NCBI RefSeq assembly: GCF_008386395.1
Contig: NZ_CP043762.1
Location: 310,001 to 374,000, forward strand
Direction of reading: 5' to 3'
Length of the DNA stretch: 64,000 nucleotides
Source: Paenibacillus sp. 37
GTDB lineage: Bacteria > Bacillota > Bacilli > Paenibacillales > Paenibacillaceae
Below are positions 43,537 through 51,732 of the stretch, piece by piece (the stretch's first letter is position 1; every line of letters begins with the position of its first letter). Made by a program: the position numbers and the translations under genes. The notes under the pieces are model-generated. The model saw only the letters and a program-made list of their open reading frames with translations. It had not been told where the DNA came from and searched no databases.

Positions 43537-44778
43537 GTGTTGGCTAAGCAGCGAACCATTATGCTCATCGACATGCAGTCGTTTTATGCTTCAGTCGAAA
43601 AGGCAAAAATGCCTCAATACAAAAATAGACCACTTGCCGTCGCAGGAGATCCTGCAAGACGTTCTGGAATTATCCTTGCCGCTTGTCCACTAGCCAAAGC
43701 GAAGGGTGTATCTACCGCGGAACCACTTTGGCAGTCTCTTCAAAAGTGCCCGGAACTGATCATTGTAAAACCACACATGCAAGAATACATCGAAGTATCC
43801 ACTCAAATCATGTCCATTATTGAGGAGTTCACCGATCTGGTCGAACCGTACAGTATTGACGAATTATTCGCTGATGTTACAGGGTCTATGCATCTATTCG
43901 GTAATGATCCAATCGATTTGGCCAAGCAAATTCAAGACAAGATCTATAATGAAACAGGCGTTTACGCGAGAGCTGGCATTGGTGAAAACAAAATCATCAG
44001 TAAATTGTGTTGCGATATGATTGCTAAAAAAGCTGAGGGTGGCATTTTCCACTTAAAGAAAGAGGAATTACACCTCCACATTGGAGATAAGCACATCCGC
44101 GATATGTGGGGGATTGGCTCAAGAATGGAAAAACATCTGTGGAAGATGGGCATCCGAACCATTAGAGACCTGGCGAATACGCCTCTTTCCAAATTAAGAA
44201 GTAAGTGGGGTGTTAATGGAGAAGTCATCTGGCGAGTTGCTAATGGGCTCGACAATTCACCGGTAACCGTCAACACGCACAGTACACAAAAGGATATCGG
44301 AAACGGAATGACCCTGCCTAGAGATTTCACAGAGGCATGGGAGATCGAAGTGGTTATTCTCGATATTTGTACAGAAGTATGCAGAAGAGCCCGCAAAAAG
44401 GGACTGATGGGTAGTGTCGTATCTGTGAGTGTGTCTGGAGCGGATTTTGACCACCCAACTGGTTTTCACAGACAGGTTAAACTGTCTGATCCTACAAACA
44501 TAACCGTTGATGTATGCAAGATAGCCAAACGCATATTCCATCAACACTGGGATGGGCAACCTGTACGCCGTGTAGGCGTATCCCTTTCTCAATTATCCAA
44601 TGCGGATACATATCAACTATCGTTTTTTGATGATCAAGAGCAGAAGCGAGCCATTGATCAGGTGATGGACGACATTAAGGATCGATTTGGCGACATTGCC
44701 ATTCTACGAGCGAGCTCCATTACGGCTGCGGGTCAAGCGATCGATAGAGCATCTAAAATCGGGGGGCATTACAAATGA
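43537..44778 (+). CDS. uvrX: UvrX-type Y-family (error-prone) DNA polymerase
   Basis: About 413 residues from GTG 43537, with AGGAG at 43524-43528; TTG 43540 is an alternative. The polymerase motifs are visible: MLIDMQSFYASVE (first catalytic Asp), SGIILAACPLAKAKG, and YSIDELFADVTGS (Asp-Glu pair), followed by helix-hairpin-helix-like segments (WGIGSRMEKHLWKMGI) and a little-finger domain. Firmicute UvrX/YqjW-type polymerases bypass DNA lesions and are induced by SOS, as the LexA boxes show. Its stop overlaps the YolD start (ATGA). The pair is frequent on plasmids, prophages and islands. Confidence 0.9.
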   Translation: MLAKQRTIMLIDMQSFYASVEKAKMPQYKNRPLAVAGDPARRSGIILAACPLAKAKGVSTAEPLWQSLQKCPELIIVKPHMQEYIEVSTQIMSIIEEFTDLVEPYSIDELFADVTGSMHLFGNDPIDLAKQIQDKIYNETGVYARAGIGENKIISKLCCDMIAKKAEGGIFHLKKEELHLHIGDKHIRDMWGIGSRMEKHLWKMGIRTIRDLANTPLSKLRSKWGVNGEVIWRVANGLDNSPVTVNTHSTQKDIGNGMTLPRDFTEAWEIEVVILDICTEVCRRARKKGLMGSVVSVSVSGADFDHPTGFHRQVKLSDPTNITVDVCKIAKRIFHQHWDGQPVRRVGVSLSQLSNADTYQLSFFDDQEQKRAIDQVMDDIKDRFGDIAILRASSITAAGQAIDRASKIGGHYK

Positions 44779-45122
44779 GCAAAAAACTGGAGGCCAATGG
44801 ATTATGGGAATCGAGCCGCATGATGCTTCCACAACATAAAGAACGGATTATACAGCATCGTACTCAAATTCATCATCAAGCGAAACCACTGATTCATGAA
44901 GATGAATGGGAGATTATTGCTCAGCATGTAGATATGTCGCTCAATTATACCTTGCAAGCCACGATTGAAGTGTTTCATGAGTCGGGCAATCGGTATATAC
45001 ATGGGATTGTCACTTCAGTCAGTACCTTTGGAAAGAAAATCAAAATTGAAATGGAGAATGGATATGAATGGGTCGATTTTGATCAATTGGTCGCTGTAAA
45101 ACTTGAAGAAGGAGGCGTGTAA
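44775..45122 (+). CDS. YolD-like protein
   Basis: 115 residues. ATG 44775 overlaps the polymerase stop. The family's usual opening (ESSRMMLPQHKERIIQH) and a small beta-rich SH3-like end (FGKKIKIEMENGYEWVDFDQL) are present. YolD proteins are always found beside UvrX/UvrM-type polymerases and probably act as accessory factors, as UmuD does for UmuC, though they are not homologous to UmuD. Confidence 0.85.
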   Translation: MSKKLEANGLWESSRMMLPQHKERIIQHRTQIHHQAKPLIHEDEWEIIAQHVDMSLNYTLQATIEVFHESGNRYIHGIVTSVSTFGKKIKIEMENGYEWVDFDQLVAVKLEEGGV

Positions 45123-45123
45123 G

Positions 45124-45492
45124 GTGCGACAGACTTCTGAGGAACTTGCACTCGTGAAGAGGCTGGTAGAACTCCCCTATCTTTTAGGTGCGCTGGAGGT
45201 AGATAAGCAAAAAATATACGCTTCAAACTTTAAGATGAAATCTGTGTATGTTGACTACTTGGACGGCACCCAAAAGAAAATTGCTTTAGAGATGTACAAA
45301 TCGAAACAAATTTTAAAGGAACATCATATAAAAATCATCGATGAAAAGAGATCTGAGCTGAGTTTAACGGTAGATTATTCGGTAAGAGGTTACCTTCATA
45401 AAATGACACTATTATGGAGCAAAGTGAAAGTAGATGTAACCTTACTGCTTACTGAACATATGAACGTTGATATTACTGATTTGAACAAATAA
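45124..45492 (+). CDS. Hypothetical protein of the SOS operon, 122 aa
   Basis: GTG 45124 has GAAGGAGG at 45107-45114; a TTG at 45103 lies inside that site and is unlikely. The gene begins two bases after the YolD stop, so it is in the SOS operon. Mixed alpha/beta, soluble, with the segment YVDYLDGTQKKIALEMYKSK. I do not recognise a family; a third gene after uvrX-yolD is often an unknown small protein. Confidence 0.65.
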   Translation: MRQTSEELALVKRLVELPYLLGALEVDKQKIYASNFKMKSVYVDYLDGTQKKIALEMYKSKQILKEHHIKIIDEKRSELSLTVDYSVRGYLHKMTLLWSKVKVDVTLLLTEHMNVDITDLNK

Positions 45493-45582
45493 CATAGTTA
45501 TACGCAGCCTCAATCGCCTCGATATATTAAATATTAAAATTTGATACAGCATTTGAACGGAATTCAGAGGGAGTTAAATTTC

Positions 45583-45744
45583 GTGTTTATTATTAAAATT
45601 ACTACTGAGAAGTATAGGATATTAATGAGTCCAAAACATATAGAAAAAGAAGAGGAATTCTTTCAAGTCAAAAACACCTATGAGTCTTCAATTGAAAGTA
45701 ATACTTTTGATAAAATAGAAATGCTGAAAATATTCAGAAATTAA
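45583..45744 (+). CDS. Possible small protein, 53 aa
   Basis: GTG 45583 with AGAGGGAG nine to ten bases before it reads 53 codons, charged and helical at the end (SSIESNTFDKIEMLKIFRN). It comes 90 bp after the SOS operon and before a strong terminator. Family unknown. Confidence 0.35.
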   Translation: MFIIKITTEKYRILMSPKHIEKEEEFFQVKNTYESSIESNTFDKIEMLKIFRN

Positions 45745-45783
45745 AAAAACTCAAACATAAAGAATTTCAAACCACATAATGAG

Positions 45784-45838
45784 AAGAGGTTATCACAGTC
45801 GTTTCCTGAATGCAGATAACCTCTTTATTAATAAAAGT
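45784..45838. terminator. Terminator closing the SOS operon region
   Basis: A perfect 11-bp stem, AAGAGGTTATC (45784-45794) with its complement at 45825-45835, with T/A runs on both sides; it can serve queE on the other strand too. Confidence 0.75.
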
Positions 45839-45934
45839 CATTTTCTTAAATCGATCCAAAATTTCCATTTCAAAAATTGGAAACTAGCTAATTCTAATGA
45901 TGACTGTAAAAACAGTGGGTGTTAATTGAGGCTT

Positions 45935-46648
45935 TTACCTACCACGTTCATTATTCCAGATTAACGTATGCAATTGAGGTAGCACGCGAGCTGTTTGCAT
46001 ATCTGAATCGCTAATCACAAGGTCAAACAGCCATTCAAGTTTTTTTAATAATTGTCTGGAAACATCTTCATTACTAGTTACTTCAGAATTCCCCACTTGC
46101 AGAAAAAGGGGTACAAGAGGATAAATCTTATGCACTTTCTTAGCATATTCATAGTCTAATTCATCAAATATAACTACCTTTAAAGAGACATTTGAATGGT
46201 TAAGATTATCAAAAATATACTGAAGAGATTCCCAATTTGTAATCATTTTTGAGCTAGGAGGTTTTGGACTTATTGTTAATATATCTATTTCGTTAAACCA
46301 TTCTTGCCAAATACTCCCTTGAGTTTCAACTATGACTTTTTTTGAAATGTTGTGTAATGCAGTAACTAGATCATGAATTGGTTCTTTATATAGGGCAGGG
46401 TTTCCACCTGATATTGTCACATAAGTACATCCCTCTAGACCACTTAAGTTCAACTGTTTAATTAAATCTGTACTCGTCAGAAGTTTAATATTTGGCTTGT
46501 TAGAACCGTCCCAAGTAAAAGCCGAGTCGCACCAAGAACATTTATAGTCACAACCATATAAACGAACAAACATTGTTTTTAACCCGATAACAGAACCCTC
46601 TCCTTGAATAGTGGGTCCAAAAAGTTCAATGACTGGCAGTTTACTCAT
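45935..46648 (-). CDS. queE: 7-carboxy-7-deazaguanine synthase (radical SAM)
   Basis: 237 residues from ATG 46648, with GGAG nine bases upstream; it overlaps the end of queD. The radical-SAM iron-sulfur motif is Cys33-x3-Cys37-x2-Cys40 (CDYKCSWC), after the typical start IELFGPTIQGEGSVIG. TISGGNPAL is the SAM-binding GGE-like block. QueE turns carboxytetrahydropterin (CPH4) into CDG, the second step after QueD in preQ0 synthesis. Last gene of the leftward queC-queD-queE operon; the product feeds back to QueC. Confidence 0.92.
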   Translation of the reverse strand: MSKLPVIELFGPTIQGEGSVIGLKTMFVRLYGCDYKCSWCDSAFTWDGSNKPNIKLLTSTDLIKQLNLSGLEGCTYVTISGGNPALYKEPIHDLVTALHNISKKVIVETQGSIWQEWFNEIDILTISPKPPSSKMITNWESLQYIFDNLNHSNVSLKVVIFDELDYEYAKKVHKIYPLVPLFLQVGNSEVTSNEDVSRQLLKKLEWLFDLVISDSDMQTARVLPQLHTLIWNNERGR

Positions 46649-47123
46649 AATCACAATCTCCGAAATTTAGATATTCAGGTTGATTATCATTTAGATCGGC
46701 AGCGTGCACCTCTGCCCAACTTGTTTGAGTTTCCCATAGTTTAATAGACCATACCGGAATGTTAGCTTTCATGAGTTTATAACAAATATACATGCACAAG
46801 TTTTCAGCGGTAGTTCTACATCCAATAATGCATACCTTTGACCCTGTTTCAATTAATGTTTTGAGTACTGGTTCGTTTCCAGATGCAATAAAAGAATGAT
46901 CAAATTTATCCACGATAAGATCGTTTACTATTTTTTTCAAGTCACTAAAATCCATTACAAATCCTTCATTAGAGGTATCCTCAAAATTATGAGGTACTCC
47001 TTTAATAACTACTTCTAGTTTGTACGTATGCCCATGAACATTCGCACATTTACCATTATGACCAATTAGTTGATGAGAAGTATCGAACTGGAATATTTTG
47101 CAAACGCTGACTTCACCCTTCAT
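46641..47123 (-). CDS. queD: 6-carboxy-tetrahydropterin synthase
   Basis: 160 residues, overlapping the end of queC by 11 bases and the start of queE by 8. Zinc ligands of the family are present: His17 in FDTSHQL, His30 and His32 in ANVHGHTY, with the catalytic Cys26 just before. [12 protein letters not shown] and [11 protein letters not shown] are typical. It converts dihydroneopterin triphosphate to CPH4. GTP cyclohydrolase I (FolE), which makes its substrate, is not in the window and is presumably supplied by the host folate pathway. Confidence 0.93.
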   Translation of the reverse strand: MKGEVSVCKIFQFDTSHQLIGHNGKCANVHGHTYKLEVVIKGVPHNFEDTSNEGFVMDFSDLKKIVNDLIVDKFDHSFIASGNEPVLKTLIETGSKVCIIGCRTTAENLCMYICYKLMKANIPVWSIKLWETQTSWAEVHAADLNDNQPEYLNFGDCDYE

Positions 47124-47778
47124 GCTGCACTCTCATTTCCTCAAGATACTGGTTCAATCCTGCTTTTCGCAAAACACACGCTGGACATTCACCACATCCA
47201 TCGCCCATGATTCCGTTATAACAAGTTAATGTTTTAGTTCTGATGAAATTGAGATATCCTAACTGATCTGCTAATTCCCAAGTTTGTTTTTTATTAAGCC
47301 ACATTAATGGGGTATGAATTACGAATTTATAGTCCATGGCAAGGTTCAGAGTAACATTTAAGGATTTTATAAATACATCGCGGCAATCCGGATAACCGCT
47401 AAAATCAGTTTCACATACACCAGTGATTAAGTTGTTATATCCAATCTGTTTAGCTAGAATGGCTGCGAATGAGAGGAAGAGCATATTACGACCATCTACA
47501 AATGTAGTAGGTAGATTTCCTTCAGATCCTAATTCAATTTCTATATCATCTCTTGTTAGAGCATTTGGTGCTAATTGATTGAGAAGGTTGAGATCTAGAA
47601 TGTGATGCTTAACATTCAGTTCTTTTGCTATGTCAGCGGCACAATCCAATTCTTGCTTATGACGTTGCCCATATTGAAAAGAAACCGTTTGAACCTCATC
47701 ATATTCTTTTAAAGCCCAAACTAAACAAGTTGTACTATCTTGTCCTCCACTAAAAACGACTAGTGCTTTTTTATTCAT
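47113..47778 (-). CDS. queC: 7-cyano-7-deazaguanine (preQ0) synthase
   Basis: 221 residues from ATG 47778, with AAAGGAG upstream; in-frame codons further out lack a site. The ATP-pyrophosphatase P-loop SGGQDST lies at 10-16 and a four-Cys zinc site near the C-terminus ([16 protein letters not shown]). QueC converts CDG to preQ0 using ATP and ammonia. First gene of the leftward operon, divergent from the transporter and dpd genes. No QueF gene is adjacent, so preQ0 itself appears to be the wanted end product. Confidence 0.94.
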   Translation of the reverse strand: MNKKALVVFSGGQDSTTCLVWALKEYDEVQTVSFQYGQRHKQELDCAADIAKELNVKHHILDLNLLNQLAPNALTRDDIEIELGSEGNLPTTFVDGRNMLFLSFAAILAKQIGYNNLITGVCETDFSGYPDCRDVFIKSLNVTLNLAMDYKFVIHTPLMWLNKKQTWELADQLGYLNFIRTKTLTCYNGIMGDGCGECPACVLRKAGLNQYLEEMRVQHEG

Positions 47779-47835
47779 AAATTCTATTCTCCTTTTAACA
47801 AAAGACATATATATGGCTTTGCAATTCATTATTTT

Positions 47836-47841
47836 ATTATA
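47836..47841 (-). promoter_or_regulatory. -10 element for the queCDE operon
   Basis: On the minus strand TGCTATAAT forms an extended -10 (TATAAT at 47841-47836) about 60 bases before queC. No good -35 and no recognisable preQ1 riboswitch was found in the leader. Confidence 0.4.
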
Positions 47842-48045
47842 GCATTTTTTGATCTTTTTCTAGCAGATGGATTAAATAGGTTGAAAATCGATTAAACCTC
47901 TGTTGGAATGAATTCTATATTGCTTAGAGATCGTTAAAGAGGTAAGATCACATTTACGCCCTTGTGAGGATATTGTTACAGGGGTAGCTGAATTCAAAGT
48001 ATTGTACTATAATGAAAGCTAATATTAATTGAAAAAGGTGAAAAA

Positions 48046-48597
48046 ATGAAGTACTTGGTCATTATTCTGTATTTAGCATCCATAGTTACAGCGAATGTTG
48101 TAACTGCAGGGACAAGTCCTTTTCAAATCGGATTGTTCTTAATCCCAGCAGGCTCGTTTATTATTGGTGCCACATTTATACTTAGAGACTTTGTCCAAAT
48201 GTATATTGGAAGAAAATTTGTGTATTTTCTTATCTTAATAGCACTGATTCTCTCTGCAGGAACTTCGTATCTGCTAGGAGACGGTCTTTGGGTAACATTT
48301 GCCTCAGTCCTTACTTTTCTAATCTCTGAAACAACTGATACAGAGATATATACACGTCTTAAACTCCCATTTTTTAAGAGAGTAATGTATAGCGGAATAG
48401 TTGGAGGACTGTTAGATAGTGTTATTTTCGTGGTTGTTGGGCTATCACCACTTGGGGCAAATTTCATTCCGTGGAATGCTGTAGGATACGCAATTGTAGG
48501 CCAAATTATAGTGAAAACACTTGTTCAGTTAGTAGCAACTGGGATTATACGTTTTTCTTTCAAAAAAGGAATAAGCCAACTAATAAAGGGGAACTGA
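48046..48597 (+). CDS. VUT/YhhQ-like queuosine-precursor transporter
   Basis: 183 residues with five to six hydrophobic segments (for example YLVIILYLASIVTANVVTA, QIGLFLIPAGSFIIGATFI, VYFLILIALILSAGTSYLL). The RDF motif after helix 2 and the overall pattern match the VUT/YhhQ (DUF165) family, which imports preQ0 or preQ1. It faces queC across a 270-bp divergent region and lies 84 bp before the transglycosylase gene. Its likely job is to salvage preQ0 for DNA modification, next to the synthesis genes. A TATAAT at 48008-48013 is its probable -10. Confidence 0.8.
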   Translation: MKYLVIILYLASIVTANVVTAGTSPFQIGLFLIPAGSFIIGATFILRDFVQMYIGRKFVYFLILIALILSAGTSYLLGDGLWVTFASVLTFLISETTDTEIYTRLKLPFFKRVMYSGIVGGLLDSVIFVVVGLSPLGANFIPWNAVGYAIVGQIIVKTLVQLVATGIIRFSFKKGISQLIKGN

Positions 48598-48681
48598 TGT
48601 TTTATCCGTAAAACAAATTATGCTAGTATTGCATTGGAACAAATATTTGTATATATCTAAGAACTAACATCCGGAGGACAT

Positions 48682-50751
48682 ATGAATAAACGAATTTTAG
48701 TAGTAACCTCATGTACTGGAGAGAAAATAAGTAAACCTGAAAATCAGTTATTTCTGGAGGATTTTCAGGATGAGAATAGACTAAAGCAAAGAGAACAAGA
48801 GTTATCTGAATACAAAACATTAGCGAAGGACATGTATACAGGTAGTCAACATCTTGCGTTAATGGAAGGTATAAATATGTACCGTGAACTTGGCGGTGAA
48901 ATTGATCTAAACATTATCTCTGCAGGTTATGGTTTGTTAAAGGAACACGATGAAATCGTCCCTTATGAGGTCACATTTAACAGTATGAACTCACAAACTA
49001 TAAAAAACTGGTCTAAAAAACAAAAAATCACTGAAACACTTCAGGAGACAGTGGGAAATTACGACATTGTTTTTTTCCTTTTGGGAGATAAATACTTACA
49101 ATCTGTTGAGTGGCCCTTAAATATAAATAAGGACCAACGGTTCTTTTTCTTTGCAGGGAACTCAAGCAGAACCAGAGTGATGGTTGAAGAAAATTACCAT
49201 TTACTTTCGATTGGAGAAGACGAGGCAAAAACTTTCAGATTCGGTCTTATCGGCATTAAAGGCTTTCTTTTTGGTAAACTCTTAAAGCAGACTATTTCTG
49301 TTGGTATGGATCAAGTATGGGAAGATCTGTATATCAATCCTTCGATAGTTCGTGAATATATTCTTGACTCTTTCAGAGAGTCTGACAAACAACAACTTAC
49401 TTTATCTGATTTCTCTAATGAAGATGAACAAAGCTTCTTGTTGAAAACGCAACATCTATTAAATTTTTATAGTGAATTATTTCCAGTACCAACATCTCTG
49501 ATAGCTAAAAATTATAAAAAGGAACTTAATTTCTTTCTACCTGAGAACGATGACCGTGTTGATCCAAACTATGATTTCTTAAACGATATATCTGATAAGG
49601 ATAGAAATCCGTTACTAAATGACGTATATTCACATCAGATCTACGGATCTCCTCAGTACGATGGCTTACTTGTTTCGAAAGTGAATATAGACAATGCTAC
49701 AAAACAAAAAATCAAATTAATTGAAGAAAAAGGCGGAATTCATCAATTTCTTCATCTTCCCGAAGATTTCCCTATAATGGGGGACTGCGGAGCATTTAGT
49801 TACATCACGGCTGAGGCACCGCCGTATACAACACAAGAAATTATTAACTATTACGATGAACTGGGGATCAATTACGGTGTTTCGGTAGACCATTTGATTG
49901 TAGGACCCTTTAAAAAGGATCCGCAAACAAGACAATATAGATATGATCTGACACTGAAAATGGCAGAAGAGTTTATTACTGAGTACCGTAAAGGTCAACA
50001 CAAATTTCATCCAATTGGAATTATCCAAGGATGGGATCCAAAGTCATTTAAAGATGCTGCATTACATTTGATAAATTTGGGTTATGATTATATAGCTATA
50101 GGTGGACTTGCAAGAGAACTATCAGGAAAGATTTACGAGATTTTAAAAGAAATCTCGCCCATTATTCCAAATAAAAATTTCCGCATCCATCTATTCGGAG
50201 TGGCAAGGGATATGAGAACGATGAGATCCTTCCATAAACTTGGAGTTACTTCCTTTGACTCGAGTTCACCTTTACGTCGTGCTTGGCTAGGTTCAGGTCA
50301 CAATTATCATACTCTGAGTGGTAAACATTATACTGCAATTCGGATTCCTGAGGCGAAAGAGTCTGCAGGACGTGTGAAAAAGATGGTTTTGGAAGGCAAG
50401 GGAGAGTTTTCTCAGTACAAACAGCTTGAACAAAATGCTTTAAGTGCGTTGAGATTGTTCAGTAGTGGAGAATTGGAACTCGAGGAAGCACTATCCGCTA
50501 TATTGCGCTATGATGAACTCTTAGGTGAAAAGCGTGAAGTGCATGAAGATCTATATCGGGAAGTGCTTTCAGAGCGTCCATGGGAAGCATGTGACTGTAC
50601 AATTTGTAAAACTATCGGTATCGATACAGTGGTATTCCGGGGGAACAACCGGAATAGAAGAAGAGGTTTTCATAACACCCATGTGTACCACGAGCAAGTG
50701 AGAAATCTTAGAAGATCTCTTAACATCCCTCTCGGAGAATCAGATAGCTAA
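48682..50751 (+). CDS. dpdA: DpdA: DNA 7-deazaguanine transglycosylase (TGT paralogue) with N-terminal DUF6884-like domain
   Basis: 689 residues, ribosome site CCGGAGG. The N-terminal 200 residues (ILVVTSCTGEKISKP, IISAGYGLLKEHDEIVPYEV) look like the DUF6884 domain. The TGT barrel follows from about 330: Asp368 in GDCGAFS and Asp526 in FDSSSPLRRA correspond to the two catalytic Asps of tRNA-guanine transglycosylase, with GIIQGWD and IGGLA between. A zinc site CDCTICK (Cys637, 639, 642) with a later His closes the barrel. DpdA exchanges guanine in DNA for preQ0 and is the defining enzyme of Dpd systems. A hairpin lies shortly after the stop. Confidence 0.88.
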   Translation: MNKRILVVTSCTGEKISKPENQLFLEDFQDENRLKQREQELSEYKTLAKDMYTGSQHLALMEGINMYRELGGEIDLNIISAGYGLLKEHDEIVPYEVTFNSMNSQTIKNWSKKQKITETLQETVGNYDIVFFLLGDKYLQSVEWPLNINKDQRFFFFAGNSSRTRVMVEENYHLLSIGEDEAKTFRFGLIGIKGFLFGKLLKQTISVGMDQVWEDLYINPSIVREYILDSFRESDKQQLTLSDFSNEDEQSFLLKTQHLLNFYSELFPVPTSLIAKNYKKELNFFLPENDDRVDPNYDFLNDISDKDRNPLLNDVYSHQIYGSPQYDGLLVSKVNIDNATKQKIKLIEEKGGIHQFLHLPEDFPIMGDCGAFSYITAEAPPYTTQEIINYYDELGINYGVSVDHLIVGPFKKDPQTRQYRYDLTLKMAEEFITEYRKGQHKFHPIGIIQGWDPKSFKDAALHLINLGYDYIAIGGLARELSGKIYEILKEISPIIPNKNFRIHLFGVARDMRTMRSFHKLGVTSFDSSSPLRRAWLGSGHNYHTLSGKHYTAIRIPEAKESAGRVKKMVLEGKGEFSQYKQLEQNALSALRLFSSGELELEEALSAILRYDELLGEKREVHEDLYREVLSERPWEACDCTICKTIGIDTVVFRGNNRNRRRGFHNTHVYHEQVRNLRRSLNIPLGESDS

Positions 50752-50778
50752 AGATGCTTTTTTGTTAAAGCATTTATT

Positions 50779-50801
50779 GCCCTAGTGTGATACACTAGGG
50801 C
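50779..50801 (+). promoter_or_regulatory. Hairpin between dpdA and the 265-aa gene
   Basis: A perfect 9-bp stem GCCCTAGTG/CACTAGGGC around TGATA. There is no T-run, so it could be a weak terminator or a protein site. The segment AGTGTGATA (50784-50792) recurs at 51677-51685 upstream of the second transglycosylase gene. Confidence 0.45.
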
Positions 50802-50825
50802 ATATTTGCTTTGGAGGATTAGCCA

Positions 50826-51623
50826 ATGCTGTTTTCAATTCAAGATGTACACAGATTACAAAGAACAGAAAGCAACGTGTTTTACAGTATTAAGTCCTTA
50901 TATTCCTTAAAATATTGGGATCTGCCAATACTTGACACTGATATTATTGACCGTAAATCTGATCTTATTACGGTTATTTATGATCAGTTATATAGTCATA
51001 AGTTAAACGAGATACAAGTTACCAATCCATCATTCCTACACCCATTACCTTCTGGTGAGGAAAGTGATGAGTATTTAATCCTATTCGTTATTTCAGAATA
51101 TTATTTATCAGATTATGTAGAAAGACAAATTTTATCATATGATTTTATAAGCCGCTTAATCGAAAAAAGAGATAAACCGAGTAGTAATTCTACCAAGTTA
51201 ATGACTTTACACTCGCTTCAAAATATTTTGAAACGGTTCGATGATATTCAGATTGAACGTGTGCAATGGCCTGAATTGGTTACGGACTTAATAAAATATT
51301 TAAAAAAATTGATTGAAAAATACCCTAACTTAGGTTATTTACCCGTTTCAAAAAGAAAAAAAATTAGAAAAGTATCTATTTCAGACACTAATATTGCTTG
51401 GGGATTTTATGTCTATTTTTTTATTGAGGAATGGAATCCTACTAATCGTGAGGTCCGTATCCCTGATTTATCAAAATGTTTTACCTATGAGAGATGGACA
51501 GGTGACTTTTTTGATCGAGATAATCCATTTTGGAAACCATATTTGAGTGCCAATGGAAAGTTCCGATTTAATGATGCATCTCGTGATGCTGTATATCAGA
51601 TTTGGAAAGAATGGGTAGTTTGA
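50826..51623 (+). CDS. Unknown protein of the dpd cluster, 265 aa
   Basis: ATG 50826 with GGAGG upstream. Soluble, helical, no signal peptide. The C-terminal third is rich in aromatic residues (WGFYVYFFIEEWNP, CFTYERWTGDFFDRDNPFWKPY). I do not recognise a family; none of the hallmarks of DpdB (ParB/sulfiredoxin-like) or DpdC is visible. It is bounded by a hairpin upstream and a strong terminator downstream, so it may have its own control. Its position between the two transglycosylase genes suggests a part in base exchange, target choice or assembly. Confidence 0.65.
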   Translation: MLFSIQDVHRLQRTESNVFYSIKSLYSLKYWDLPILDTDIIDRKSDLITVIYDQLYSHKLNEIQVTNPSFLHPLPSGEESDEYLILFVISEYYLSDYVERQILSYDFISRLIEKRDKPSSNSTKLMTLHSLQNILKRFDDIQIERVQWPELVTDLIKYLKKLIEKYPNLGYLPVSKRKKIRKVSISDTNIAWGFYVYFFIEEWNPTNREVRIPDLSKCFTYERWTGDFFDRDNPFWKPYLSANGKFRFNDASRDAVYQIWKEWVV

Positions 51624-51648
51624 GCCTCTTTAAGGGCTCTTTTTTTTA
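51622..51648 (+). terminator. Terminator after the 265-aa gene
   Basis: GAGCC (51622-51626) pairs with GGCTC (51635-51639), followed by about nine Ts. Confidence 0.85.
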
Positions 51649-51676
51649 TTCTAAAAACAGTAGGATGAAATCGAAA

Positions 51677-51713
51677 AGTGTGATAAAATACAAATATCAC
51701 GTAATATCACGTA
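51677..51713 (+). promoter_or_regulatory. Operator-like repeats before the second transglycosylase gene
   Basis: GTGATA (51680-51685) and TATCAC (51695-51700) form an inverted repeat, and ATATCACGTA occurs twice head to tail (51694-51703 and 51704-51713), a 10-bp spacing. They lie 20 bases before the GTG start, overlapping the probable -10 (GATAAAAT). This fits a repressor site controlling the second half of the cluster. Confidence 0.5.
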
Positions 51714-51732
51714 AACAAAAAGGGGTGATGAG

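Noticed and set aside
47779..48045. Possible preQ1 riboswitch between queC and the transporter gene
   Set aside because: I looked on both strands for the preQ1-I and preQ1-II patterns and found no convincing pseudoknot with the conserved core.
48682..50751. Ordinary queuosine tRNA-guanine transglycosylase
   Set aside because: The N-terminal DUF6884-like domain, the divergent barrel motifs and the DpdG/H/J/K/D neighbours point to DNA rather than tRNA as substrate.
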